Source: Burkholderia sp. PAMC 26561
GTDB taxonomy: Bacteria > Pseudomonadota > Gammaproteobacteria > Burkholderiales > Burkholderiaceae
Reading direction: 5' to 3'
DNA length: 64,000 nt
Assembly (NCBI RefSeq): GCF_001557535.2
Contig: NZ_CP014315.1
Span: forward strand, 1,240,001 to 1,304,000
Shown: positions 37,150-45,148 of the stretch, piece after piece
Position numbering within the stretch: position 1 is the first letter of the stretch
Layout: every line of letters starts with the position of its first letter
Notes under the pieces: generated by a model
What the model was told of the DNA's origin: nothing
The model's input: the letters and a program-made list of their open reading frames with translations, nothing else
Databases searched by the model: none
Made by a program: the position numbers and the translations under genes

Positions 37150-37806
37150 ACCAGTTGTTGCACTTCGACTTGAGACCGCCATGCTTTGTCAGCGAAAGAC
37201 TATCGAGACTACAGCGAAAATGTGCTGTTCAAGCATTTCTATGCGGCATACAACGGTGGTGGCGGTCTTAAAGTCGGTAGCGCCCGCGCGGTCTACAACA
37301 TCGAAAACACTCAGTGCGTCTATTGCATCATCGAGGGAAATGGCGGACCTGGCGTCATCTTGGCCGGCGATAACATTCAAGGTCTCCGGTTGTCGGATTC
37401 GACGGTTCAATGGAACAATGTGATGGCGCCTGGCGCGGAGGTTTTCACGACCGGGACCGTTGTTGGTGGTGTGATTTCATCAAACTATTTCGAAGCCGAT
37501 GGCAACATCGGATCACAAAGCAATAAGATCTTCAACAATGTGGCCGGCATGCTCGGTCTGCATGTGACAGGCGACAATTACTACACTCCGCAGAGCGCAT
37601 TTTCACCGCTCACGTTCTCTGCAAATGGCGTCGCCTTGCCCGCATGCAATTTGAATAGTTCCATTACAGCCCACGCGACAGCAACGGTTTCGGATGCTGA
37701 GTCTTGTAGTCTTGGGACGAACTACGTCGGCGGCGGGTCGACAATCTGCAACGTCACTTGCGCTTCGGGCAACGTGTGGGTTGCGACAGGAACTGCCAGA
37801 TATTAG

Positions 37807-38800
37807 CGACTTTAAAGACCCTGGACCAAGTTCGCGAACTGACGAAGTGTCATGACGTTTTGTCTGCGGTGTTGGTGACTTACCCCTGTTGCGCTGTCAC
37901 GTGAAGCACAGCACCTAACTGACCGTTTGATGGTGGCATTGTCACAACCTTTGCACAGCGCTTAGTTGCCTTTATCATTGGAAGGATTGATCGGCGCCCC
38001 CTTGGAAGCCTTCGAATCCTAGGTGAACGCGTTCTCTTGTTTAACGGCCTCGACCGATGAAGCACGAAGCCAAGCGTGCGGTAGTCATTGAACGCTTTCA
38101 CGTCCGTAACCGCCGACTATTCTTCGTGTCCAAATAACTCCGCAATTGTTGGCGGCGGCATGTACAGGACGAGAATTAATGCGGCGAGTACATTCAATAT
38201 TGGAACGAAGCCCAGGACCGGAACAAGCATCGCCCGTGTAGTATTCGAGCTGAATCGTTGCAGTACGAACATAACGCTCGCAACACAAAAGAACGTCTTG
38301 ACCGACACCCAATACCAGTGTCCGATGAAAGAAAGCACCACCAATATCTGTCTCCAATAGTTGAATTACACGACCATTAAACTCTACTCTCGCCGAGATT
38401 GCACTAGCTTGAAAAGATTAAGTAGCAGTGGTGTGTGCGGACGCACACAGACATTGATCAGGTTAAGCGGACGAGCAACAAATTGATGCAACGCGTGACG
38501 AACTTTTCAGGGGTTTGCCGGCAGCGTAGTTGCCGCAGATCCATTGAACTGATGCGGCGAGACCGGAGCCGGTAGTTAGCGTTCGGAGCCAGGACTTACT
38601 GTGATTCACTGTCAGCATGGCGCTCAGGCGTCGGTTTTCTAATTCAAGCGCTTCGGCTCGAAGTTCTTTTGAATGGCGTGTACAACGACATGTGCTGCTC
38701 GAAACCCGCCCGTTCCCAGCCGGTTCAATCTGAATGATACTAAGTGAGCCTTGAGCTTATCGAGTCGAATTCTTGCTAGCTGGGCGCCGCGTATTTTCTC
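37807..38800. other. Region with fragmentary coding sequence
   Basis: Between the beta-helix gene and the PAP2 gene no intact gene is supported. Bases 38088-38360 on the plus strand read as a Cys-containing secreted-protein C-terminus (SCPNNSAIVGGGMYRTR, then NRCSTNITLATQKNV and QYQCPMKEST) preceded directly by an in-frame stop and with only TTG available as start. It resembles an exchangeable C-terminal module left behind and I do not call it an intact gene. The remaining sequence shows nothing recognisable. Confidence 0.5.
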
Positions 38801-39397
38801 TTATGGCGATACCCAGCCCCGCTGGATGAGGATTTTAAACATCGGTCGATACACATGAGAAGTCACCGCCACGATGAATTGAACAGGACGCCGCCCTGTA
38901 TTTGCCAGAACCCAGGCGCTCAAGCCCGACACAACAGCCGCGCCGACTATGTCCATCGGGAAATGCACGCCAAGATAGATCCGCGACCACGACACCGGTA
39001 TTCCGAGCAATGCAAGCGCAGTTCCAATTGGACGCGTGCGTTTATATGCCAGGAGGCTGAAGGCTGCGCCCCACAAACAGGTTAGATGATCGCTTGGGAA
39101 AGACGCATCAGGCGAATGCGCCATTAAATTGGTGCCGAGACCAAGCACGAACGGCCTCTGTTGCGGCCACGCAATCCCGATGATTTGTGCGGCCACCAGC
39201 GCCACACCCGTCGACAACGCAGCCTCCACCATGTGGTGACGCAACACGTCGTTTCCGCGAAGCCATCCCGAGATCAATGCAAGCGGCGCCAACCATATGG
39301 CATATACGGCAAATATGTGCGCCATCTCAACGACAAATGGTATTGGACGGGAAGAGGCGTTGATCAAGTAAAACAGCCTTAGATTTAACGTGTTCAT
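38801..39397 (-). CDS. PAP2-family membrane phosphatase (undecaprenyl-diphosphatase-like)
   Basis: 198 residues with five or six hydrophobic segments. The three-part acid phosphatase signature is present: an Arg-containing QQRPFVLGLG segment, the PSDH motif (FPSDHLTCLW), and SRIYLGVHFPMDIVG with the nucleophilic His. This subgroup (BcrC/YbjG-like) recycles undecaprenyl diphosphate at the outer face of the inner membrane, supplying the lipid carrier for peptidoglycan and polysaccharide export. It borders the polysaccharide island on its right side, a sensible location, though it may belong to the backbone. Confidence 0.9.
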   Translation of the reverse strand: MNTLNLRLFYLINASSRPIPFVVEMAHIFAVYAIWLAPLALISGWLRGNDVLRHHMVEAALSTGVALVAAQIIGIAWPQQRPFVLGLGTNLMAHSPDASFPSDHLTCLWGAAFSLLAYKRTRPIGTALALLGIPVSWSRIYLGVHFPMDIVGAAVVSGLSAWVLANTGRRPVQFIVAVTSHVYRPMFKILIQRGWVSP

Positions 39398-39482
39398 CGC
39401 GTGTGAGAAGTAAGGGGAACGGTGGCATGGTACGGACCGAAACTTATCGAACGCTTAGGTTCCCTAATCCGCCGCCACGCTT

Positions 39483-39671
39483 GCACTAAAGCTGACGACA
39501 AACCGCTTCCAGGCGGGCACCGTCAGCTATCTGGATCTCGTCACAGCGCAAACCATCGCGAACGACAAGCGCGCACGTGGACAGACCGCCGCACGCCGAC
39601 TCGATGCCAGCATGGCCCTTATCTGCGCTCCGGCAGGTACGCGACAAACCGGCGCCGGCAGCAGTCACTGA
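39483..39671 (+). pseudogene. Remnant of an outer-membrane efflux protein (NodT/OprM type)
   Basis: A 62-residue frame without a start reads ALKLTTNRFQAGTVSYLDLV, then TAQTIANDKRARGQTAARRL and DASMALI, ending at TGA 39669-39671. 'RFQAGTVSYLDLVTAQT' is the conserved near-C-terminal helix of RND outer-membrane factors, and 'LDASMALI' follows in the usual place. Everything upstream of this C-terminal piece is missing. It marks an efflux operon lost by deletion. Confidence 0.8.
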
Positions 39672-39733
39672 TCCCAAGGCTACCGTCAAGCAGCGGATCG
39701 CAGCGTTGGCCGTACGACGTCCCTTTATGCATG

Positions 39734-40612
39734 CTACTTCGCTAACGCTGCGATCTGCCTGAGCCGGCGAGCGAGCGCCTTTGAAACCACAGGCGCCTTG
39801 CCGCCCTCACCCGCTTCAGCCGCCGCCTCACTCTCGCGCAAGAACATGACTACCTCACGCGCCACCGTTTCCCGCTCGTTGTCCGATGTAATCATGTGAT
39901 ACGAATCGTCGAGATAGATCGTGCGGATGAACGTCGACGCCAGATGCGAACTGACAAATCTCGCATTGGCGGGGCTGGAGGTTTCATCGTCGATGGCATG
40001 GACGATCAGGCAGTCGGCGCTCACGCCCGGCACGATCCGGCGAACGCTCCGCGCGAGGCGGCTGGCTTCGTGCAGTGCATTCAAAGAGATGGTCGCCGGA
40101 CCGACTTCGCTGAGATCGCCTTTGAGCATTGCGCGAGCCACTTTCGAGCGTAACGCCTCGTTGCGAAGACCGAAGGGCTCCTGCTCGCGATACCGCCATC
40201 TGTTTCGAAGCGGCGTGAAATAGGCCCAGCCCAACAAGAACCGGTACCAGGGAATCGCCCAGCCGTCGTAGTCAAGCGTCACCGAAAGCAGAGCGACGGA
40301 CTTTGCCGATGGCCGCTTGCTGACCAGGGCCATTGCGAGCGCCGCTCCGATCGACAAGCCGCAGACAGAGACGTGCGTGTACCGGCAACTCAGCGCGTCG
40401 AATTCACTTACAGCGGCGGCGACCCAGGCTTCCATGCGCTGTTCACGCGTGCCGGCGCTATAGCCCGGCAGCACCGGCGCGACCGTGGTGAAGCCTTCGC
40501 GATGCAGTGCACGGGCGAGGAAACGCATTTCCAGCGGTGAACTCGACAGGCCATGCAGCAGGAGAACGGCGTGATTGCCGGCTTCGAGATGGACAGGTTT
40601 GCCTTCAGTCAA
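39734..40612 (-). CDS. Alpha/beta hydrolase (carboxylesterase-like)
   Basis: 292 residues starting at TTG 40612, which overlaps the stop of the upstream gene (TTGA) and has GGGGAG about seven bases before it. Nucleophile S87 lies in CGLSIGAA, the oxyanion strand in LLLHGLSSSPLEMR, an acid in VHAIDDETSS and the His in DDSYHMITSD. No signal peptide. The family includes monoacylglycerol lipase-like and carboxylesterase enzymes. It is translationally coupled to a DUF4118 membrane protein and ends that small operon, which carries a CTTAAG-type operator upstream. Confidence 0.88.
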   Translation of the reverse strand: MTEGKPVHLEAGNHAVLLLHGLSSSPLEMRFLARALHREGFTTVAPVLPGYSAGTREQRMEAWVAAAVSEFDALSCRYTHVSVCGLSIGAALAMALVSKRPSAKSVALLSVTLDYDGWAIPWYRFLLGWAYFTPLRNRWRYREQEPFGLRNEALRSKVARAMLKGDLSEVGPATISLNALHEASRLARSVRRIVPGVSADCLIVHAIDDETSSPANARFVSSHLASTFIRTIYLDDSYHMITSDNERETVAREVVMFLRESEAAAEAGEGGKAPVVSKALARRLRQIAALAK

Positions 40613-41403
40613 ACGGGCTCCCCGACGCGGCAGACGATGAAATCGCCAACGTGCGTGTTGAAACGCTCGCACGCGCAGTCGACCGCTTTTTCGGCGCCCC
40701 CTGCCAGGGCAAGACGCACGCGGTATGTGCCCGCATGCATGATTGCTGCCAGTCGCCTGAGATCTTCAGTTGCGACCTTCTCGTACAGAAAGCCGGGTGC
40801 AACGGCCGCCGGGATGCCGGCGCCATCGCCGTTATCGCCCAACACCGCGCTGTGCTTGCGATCGAGCGCCTTGATCAGCACAATGTCATGGTGATAATGC
40901 GGCAAATGCCGCAGCAGCCGGTGCGTTTCGTCGTTGCCGCGGATCGCGATGGCACGCTCGTTGTCCAGACGCAGCAGCATTTCATAGCGCGACTGCGCAA
41001 CCTGCCCAAGCAGCTCCGCCTGAAATTGCGCTCGCCGCAAGCGCTCGATCAGGCAAATGACGAGGATGGTGACCACCGGGTAGGAAATGATCAGCGCAAG
41101 ATCAGATTGATCGAGTACGTCGAACTGTCCATACGGCGGTACGAACAGGTAATCATCGATTCCGAGGCCGAGTAGCATGACCACGCATGCGGGTGCAATG
41201 CCGAAATAATATTCAATCAACGCCGCTGCGATACAGAACGCAGTGCCGGGCATGATGGGGCCAATGATCGGGTGCAGCAGCCAGCGCACGCCACAGGCAA
41301 CCACGAGCGACAACGCCGCGAAGAGCCATGGCCGCGCGCCTCCCCGCGCCCAGCGCCTTGCATTTCTTATTCTCATGATGCGATGTATGGGTTGCGTTTT
41401 CAC
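40609..41403 (-). CDS. DUF4118-type membrane protein
   Basis: 264 residues. The first 130 residues contain four closely packed membrane helices (WLFAALSLVVACGVRWLL, FCIAAALIEYYFGIAPACVV and others) in the arrangement of DUF4118, the membrane module of KdpD-like sensors. The C-terminal half is soluble and has no HisKA or HATPase motif, so this is not a complete kinase. A later ATG at 41376 is an alternative start. A near-perfect operator box lies at 41493-41509, about 90 bases upstream. Possible role: membrane stress sensor or modulator, which is inference. Confidence 0.8.
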   Translation of the reverse strand: MKTQPIHRIMRIRNARRWARGGARPWLFAALSLVVACGVRWLLHPIIGPIMPGTAFCIAAALIEYYFGIAPACVVMLLGLGIDDYLFVPPYGQFDVLDQSDLALIISYPVVTILVICLIERLRRAQFQAELLGQVAQSRYEMLLRLDNERAIAIRGNDETHRLLRHLPHYHHDIVLIKALDRKHSAVLGDNGDGAGIPAAVAPGFLYEKVATEDLRRLAAIMHAGTYRVRLALAGGAEKAVDCACERFNTHVGDFIVCRVGEPV

Positions 41404-41492
41404 AAACCTCGACCGGTGAAAACGCAGGTGAAACGGAAGAAACTGCTGTTGGCGAAGTCCGTCAATTCCCGCTCGAGCATAGCGTCGCGTTG

Positions 41493-41509
41493 CTTAAGGA
41501 ACGCTTACG
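41493..41509 (-). promoter_or_regulatory. CTTAAG-type response-regulator box upstream of DUF4118 operon
   Basis: On the minus strand CGTAAG-CGTTC-CTTAAG, two half-sites 11 bases apart. It differs at only one of 17 positions from the box at 43662-43678, including the spacer. Confidence 0.65.
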
Positions 41510-41604
41510 CGAGCAAAACATCGGAAAATCGGAAATGCGTTGACTACGTGTGATGATTGGTCGGATCGTGTCGACGAAAGAAAAGACGGGACGACGCAGA
41601 CGCG

Positions 41605-42960
41605 TCAGGCCGGCACTGTCGGCAACCGGTTCAGCCTGATGCTCAGTCCTGGTCCGTCGGTCCGGTTGCTCACGCAGAGCTCCGCGCGGTGACGCACCGC
41701 GATGCTCGATGCAATTGCGAGCCCCAGACCACTGCCTTGCTCCTTCACCGAAGCCCCGCGGTAAAAACGGTCGAAGACGCGTTTGATTTCGTCGTCGGCA
41801 ATGCCGGGGCCGGTGTCAGCCACCTCCAGCGACACCCCTCCGGTCTGCGTGTCGCGCTTTAGCACGACATCGACCCGGCCGCCCCTCGGCGTATAGCGGA
41901 TGGCGTTGTCGACGAGATTGTTTAGAAGGATGCCCAGCGCCTGTTCGTCGCCAAGCACGCAATACGCATCATTCCCGCTGCCCGGCCCTGCTGGTCCGTG
42001 CGCGTCAAGACCGAGGTCAATCTGCTTGGCCTCGGCCAGCAACGACAGATCGGATACCGATTGCTCGGCGACACAGCGCAGGCTCACGGGGATCATGGAC
42101 TTCTCATGCGACGCGTCCTCGCGCGCCATGCTCAGCAGTTGTTGCGCCAGGTGAATGATGCGGTTGACGCGCCCCTCGAGACGCTCGATCACGCGCGCGT
42201 CGGAGCTGGCGAATGCATCGCGTTTCGCGGCCTGCAACTGCAATTTGAGCGCGGTCAGCGGCGTGCGCAACTCGTGCGCGGCATCGGCCACGAAGGTGCG
42301 CTGCGCCTTCGACGCCACGTTGAGTCGCTCAAGCAGATCATTCAGAGCGTCGACGAGCGGTCGAATCTCGACCGGCACCCGATCGTCGATCACCACCGGA
42401 TCAAGCGACTCGATCGAGCGATTCGCCAGCGCCCGCGACAAGCCACCGATTGGCGCAAGTCCGCGGGCCACGATCAGCAGCACGAAAGCAATGGTGACGG
42501 GCACGAGCAACGCTAGCGGCCACAACGTGCGTAGCGCAAGACGCGCCGCGAGGTTGTCACGCACTGAATAAGGTTGTGCAACCTGCACATAGCGGCCCGC
42601 TTGTTGCACGCCAAAAACACGCCAGCGATATTCATTGCGCTCGATCGTCCGGAATCCTTCAGAGAGCTTCGGCAGCACCGGCTCCTTCGCCGAGTGATAG
42701 ACGAGCGCGCCGGCCGCATCCCAGATATCGATGGCAATCCGGTCGTCGGCCAGGTCCTTGAAATCGTGCTCGCGCTGCTCGGCGCCGCTGGTTGTCGCGA
42801 TGTTCGCGGGCATCGACAACGCCACCGTTCGCAGTTCATAGTCGAACAGCTCGCCCGCTTCATGACGCGCGGAATGGAAGATGCCGTAGCCTGCGATCAG
42901 ACACGCGACGGCGAGGCCGAAGATCAGCCAGCCGAGCAACCATCGCCGAATGGACTTCAT
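41605..42960 (-). CDS. Sensor histidine kinase (QseC/PmrB-like)
   Basis: 451 residues. Membrane helices at about 10-30 and 147-166 flank a periplasmic domain. HAMP-like linker, then HisKA with H229 in DAAHELRTPLTALKLQL, and HATPase_c with NNLVDNAIRYTP, DTGPGI and GSGLGLAIASSIA. Its ATG overlaps the regulator's stop by four bases (ATGA). Relatives sense cations, antimicrobial peptides or quorum-type signals; the signal here is unknown. The pair stands divergent from an RND efflux operon. Confidence 0.93.
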   Translation of the reverse strand: MKSIRRWLLGWLIFGLAVACLIAGYGIFHSARHEAGELFDYELRTVALSMPANIATTSGAEQREHDFKDLADDRIAIDIWDAAGALVYHSAKEPVLPKLSEGFRTIERNEYRWRVFGVQQAGRYVQVAQPYSVRDNLAARLALRTLWPLALLVPVTIAFVLLIVARGLAPIGGLSRALANRSIESLDPVVIDDRVPVEIRPLVDALNDLLERLNVASKAQRTFVADAAHELRTPLTALKLQLQAAKRDAFASSDARVIERLEGRVNRIIHLAQQLLSMAREDASHEKSMIPVSLRCVAEQSVSDLSLLAEAKQIDLGLDAHGPAGPGSGNDAYCVLGDEQALGILLNNLVDNAIRYTPRGGRVDVVLKRDTQTGGVSLEVADTGPGIADDEIKRVFDRFYRGASVKEQGSGLGLAIASSIAVRHRAELCVSNRTDGPGLSIRLNRLPTVPA

Positions 42961-43619
42961 CCAAGCCTCTTCAGGCGGTAACCCACGCCGCGAATCGTCA
43001 TGATCTCGTCCGTGCCGATCTTTTTACGCAGGCTATGGACATGTACCTCGATGGTGTTGCTGCCGACTTCCTCGCCCCACCCATAGAGCTTTTCCTCGAG
43101 CTCCGGGCGGCGAAACACGCGCGTCGGCTCTTCGATCAACGCCTGCAACAACGCAAATTCCCGCGGCACAAGCGGCAGCTTTACGCCTGCTTTCGTGGCT
43201 TCGTGCGAAGCCGGATCCAGCGCCAGGTCGCCGTGCGTATAGACCGGCTGCTTTTGTCCTGTGCGCCGCCGCAACAAGGCACGAACCCGTGCCGCGAGTT
43301 CATCGATATCGAATGGTTTCATCAAGTAATCGTCCGCGCCTGCGTCGAGGCCGCGGATGCGTTCGTCGACAGCATCGCGCGCAGTGAGGATGATCACTGG
43401 CGCCGCCCCGCCGGCGCGTCGATAGGTGTTCAGCACCTCGATGCCGTCGCGTTTGGGCAAGCCGAGGTCGAGCAGTACAAGGTCATACACGCCATTGGCA
43501 AGGGACAGGTCGGCGGCCCGCCCGTCAGCGGCGTGATCGATGGCGTAGCCCGCGCGGCGCATGAAGTCGACAACCGTCTCGGCAATCATGTCGTCGTCCT
43601 CAACCAGTAGCAAACGCAT
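42957..43619 (-). CDS. OmpR-family response regulator (QseB/PmrA-like)
   Basis: 220 residues from ATG 43619, with AAGGAGAA upstream; the longer frame to 43646 has no such site. Receiver with acceptor D51 (VLLDLGLPKRDGIEV), LTARDAVDERIRGLDAGADD and switch Lys in YLMKPF. The DNA-binding wing ends VHVHSLRKKIGTDEIMTIRG. PmrA/QseB-type regulators bind CTTAAG-N5-CTTAAG, and exactly this sequence lies 43 bases upstream at 43662-43678. It probably controls itself, the divergent efflux operon and the DUF4118 operon. Confidence 0.93.
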   Translation of the reverse strand: MRLLLVEDDDMIAETVVDFMRRAGYAIDHAADGRAADLSLANGVYDLVLLDLGLPKRDGIEVLNTYRRAGGAAPVIILTARDAVDERIRGLDAGADDYLMKPFDIDELAARVRALLRRRTGQKQPVYTHGDLALDPASHEATKAGVKLPLVPREFALLQALIEEPTRVFRRPELEEKLYGWGEEVGSNTIEVHVHSLRKKIGTDEIMTIRGVGYRLKRLG

Positions 43620-43661
43620 CGAATTTTCTCCTTTTAAGGCACGCATTGTCCGGGCTTTTAA

Positions 43662-43678
43662 CTTAAGCGTTCCTTAAG
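43662..43678. promoter_or_regulatory. Perfect CTTAAG-N5-CTTAAG operator between regulator and efflux operon
   Basis: CTTAAG (43662-43667), spacer CGTTC, CTTAAG (43673-43678): a direct repeat with 11-base period, the form recognised by PmrA-type regulators. It lies in the divergent promoter region shared by the regulator gene and the efflux operon. Confidence 0.75.
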
Positions 43679-43774
43679 CACGCGATTCGTAGACTCGCCC
43701 CGTCTGACTTGTCGGCGCGCCACTGCGGCGCGTTGTTCTTCTGCATCGGGATCCTACTTGGCGATTCTATCTTC

Positions 43775-45148
43775 ATGCTTGTTCTTCGATCATTGCGCCT
43801 GTGCGGATCTGCCGTGGTCGTGGCGTCATTCGCCGCTTGTACGTGGTATCACGCGGATCCTCTCAAACCTGTCAACACCTCGACCAGCCAGGACAGCGTC
43901 GAGCGGGTCCGTATCGATCCCGCCAGCATGCCGCTCCCGGAGCTTGCCGCGCATACCTTTGACCCATCGGATGGTCTCGACATCGGCGAAGTCGCAATGC
44001 TTGCAGTCGCCAACAACCCTGACCTGAAACTTGCGCGCGACGACTTGGGAATTGCCCGGGCGCAAGCGTTCTCTGCAGGCTTGCTGCCCGACCCGCAACT
44101 GGCTGTTTCCAGCGATTATCCGGGCGCGGCAGGTGCAACACGCGCATTCAACTATGGGCTGAGCATGGATGTGCTTGCAATCCTCACGCGCAGCGCCAAC
44201 GAGCAGTCCGCCGATGCAACCGTGGCGAAGACGGATCTCGGCCTGCTATGGCAAGAGTGGCAGGTCGTGGCGCAAGCACGCCAGTTATTTGTCAAAGCAC
44301 GTTTTTCACAGAGCACGCTCCCCCTTCTTCAGCAGCAACGCGACCTCTCCCGCATGCGTTATGAACGCATGGCTGCCGCGCAACGCGAAGGTAACCTGAC
44401 CGAGGACACGCTCACGGCGGCGCTGACCTCTTACTCCGATGCAAGAAAACTTTTTACGGACGCTGAACGTGCAGCCGAACAGACCCACCACGACCTGAAC
44501 GCGCTGCTGGGATTGTCGCAGACGGTGCAACTGCAGCTCGTCGGAGATTTCAACGACACCACCCTCACCGACTCAACCCTCGACGACGCGCTGGAGGCAT
44601 TGCCACAACGCCGGCCCGATCTGCTTGCGCTGCGCGCGGGCTACGACGCGCAGGAACAGAAGTACCGTGCGGCGATCATGAGCCAGTTTCCAACGCTGAC
44701 GGTCGGCTTCAACAGGGCGCGCGACACCTCGAACATCTACACGACCGGCTTTCAGATCAACCTGAGCCTGCCCCTCTTCAATCGCAATCGCGGCAATGTG
44801 GCAATCGAGCAAAGCACCCGGCAACGGATGAAGGACGAATACCAGGTCCGCCTCAACCAGGCGTTCGCCGACGTGGACCACCTGCGCGCCGACGGCGCCA
44901 TCCTTTCCCGCCAGCTCGCAGAGGCCGAAGTTGCATTGCCGGATGCCGAGCACGCAGCGCGGCACGCAAGCGCGGCCTTTGCCCAACACAACCTGGCGCT
45001 GAGCGCTTACACCGACGCGCAAGCCGCCGCCATAACGAAGCAAGTCGATATCGCCACTTTGCGCGAGTCCCTGACCGAGCAGCGCATCGGCCTGCAGGCG
45101 CTGCTGGGCGGCGCCATTCCTGACGCATTCTCAAACGATCATTCGTGA
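43775..45148 (+). CDS. TolC-family outer membrane efflux lipoprotein
   Basis: 457 residues from ATG 43775 with lipobox FAAC near residue 20. Two outer-membrane-efflux repeats follow; conserved features include ANNPDLKLARDDLGIARAQ, RRPDLLALRAGYDAQEQKY and LSLPLFNRNRGNVAIEQS. It forms the outer-membrane channel of the tripartite pump encoded by this operon. The next gene begins with a GTG that overlaps this stop. Confidence 0.92.
   Translation: MLVLRSLRLCGSAVVVASFAACTWYHADPLKPVNTSTSQDSVERVRIDPASMPLPELAAHTFDPSDGLDIGEVAMLAVANNPDLKLARDDLGIARAQAFSAGLLPDPQLAVSSDYPGAAGATRAFNYGLSMDVLAILTRSANEQSADATVAKTDLGLLWQEWQVVAQARQLFVKARFSQSTLPLLQQQRDLSRMRYERMAAAQREGNLTEDTLTAALTSYSDARKLFTDAERAAEQTHHDLNALLGLSQTVQLQLVGDFNDTTLTDSTLDDALEALPQRRPDLLALRAGYDAQEQKYRAAIMSQFPTLTVGFNRARDTSNIYTTGFQINLSLPLFNRNRGNVAIEQSTRQRMKDEYQVRLNQAFADVDHLRADGAILSRQLAEAEVALPDAEHAARHASAAFAQHNLALSAYTDAQAAAITKQVDIATLRESLTEQRIGLQALLGGAIPDAFSNDHS

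Larger units (their letters stand above)
36083..37176 (+). mobile_element. IS30-family insertion sequence (1094 bp) with 2-bp target duplication
   Basis: Terminal inverted repeats are imperfect: left GGCTCAAAATTGAAGCGCAA from 36083; right, read inward on the minus strand from 37176, GTCTCAAGTCGAAGTGCAAC, aligning with one gap. The host dinucleotide CG is present on both sides (36081-36082 and 37177-37178). IS30 elements characteristically duplicate two or three bases. One transposase gene occupies nearly the whole element. The ends were set by requiring both a duplication and restoration of the host reading frame. Confidence 0.9.
34518..37806 (+). pseudogene. Secreted beta-helix protein interrupted by an IS30 element
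   Basis: The 5' part (from ATG 34518) has a signal peptide (LKNLIVLACVMLSNVACADA), a Ser/Thr/Ala-rich region, PETYGAVGDG, and from about residue 290 Pectate_lyase_3-like text (DSAAFTTMLSSAPC, ALDGGGQDGIDVLNWQNAVV). It is cut at 36082 and picks up ten or so IS-encoded bases before TGA 36095. The 3' part (37179-37806) continues the beta-helix (IENTQCVYCIIEGNGGPGV) and ends in a Cys-containing tail. Removing the IS and one CG duplication restores one frame: GGG CGC CAT across the junction, giving about 730 residues. Host polysaccharide binding or cleavage is inferred. Confidence 0.88.

Noticed and set aside
40507..41175. 222-codon plus-strand frame opposite the DUF4118 gene
   Set aside because: Shadow of the minus-strand gene, which has membrane helices and coupling to the next gene.
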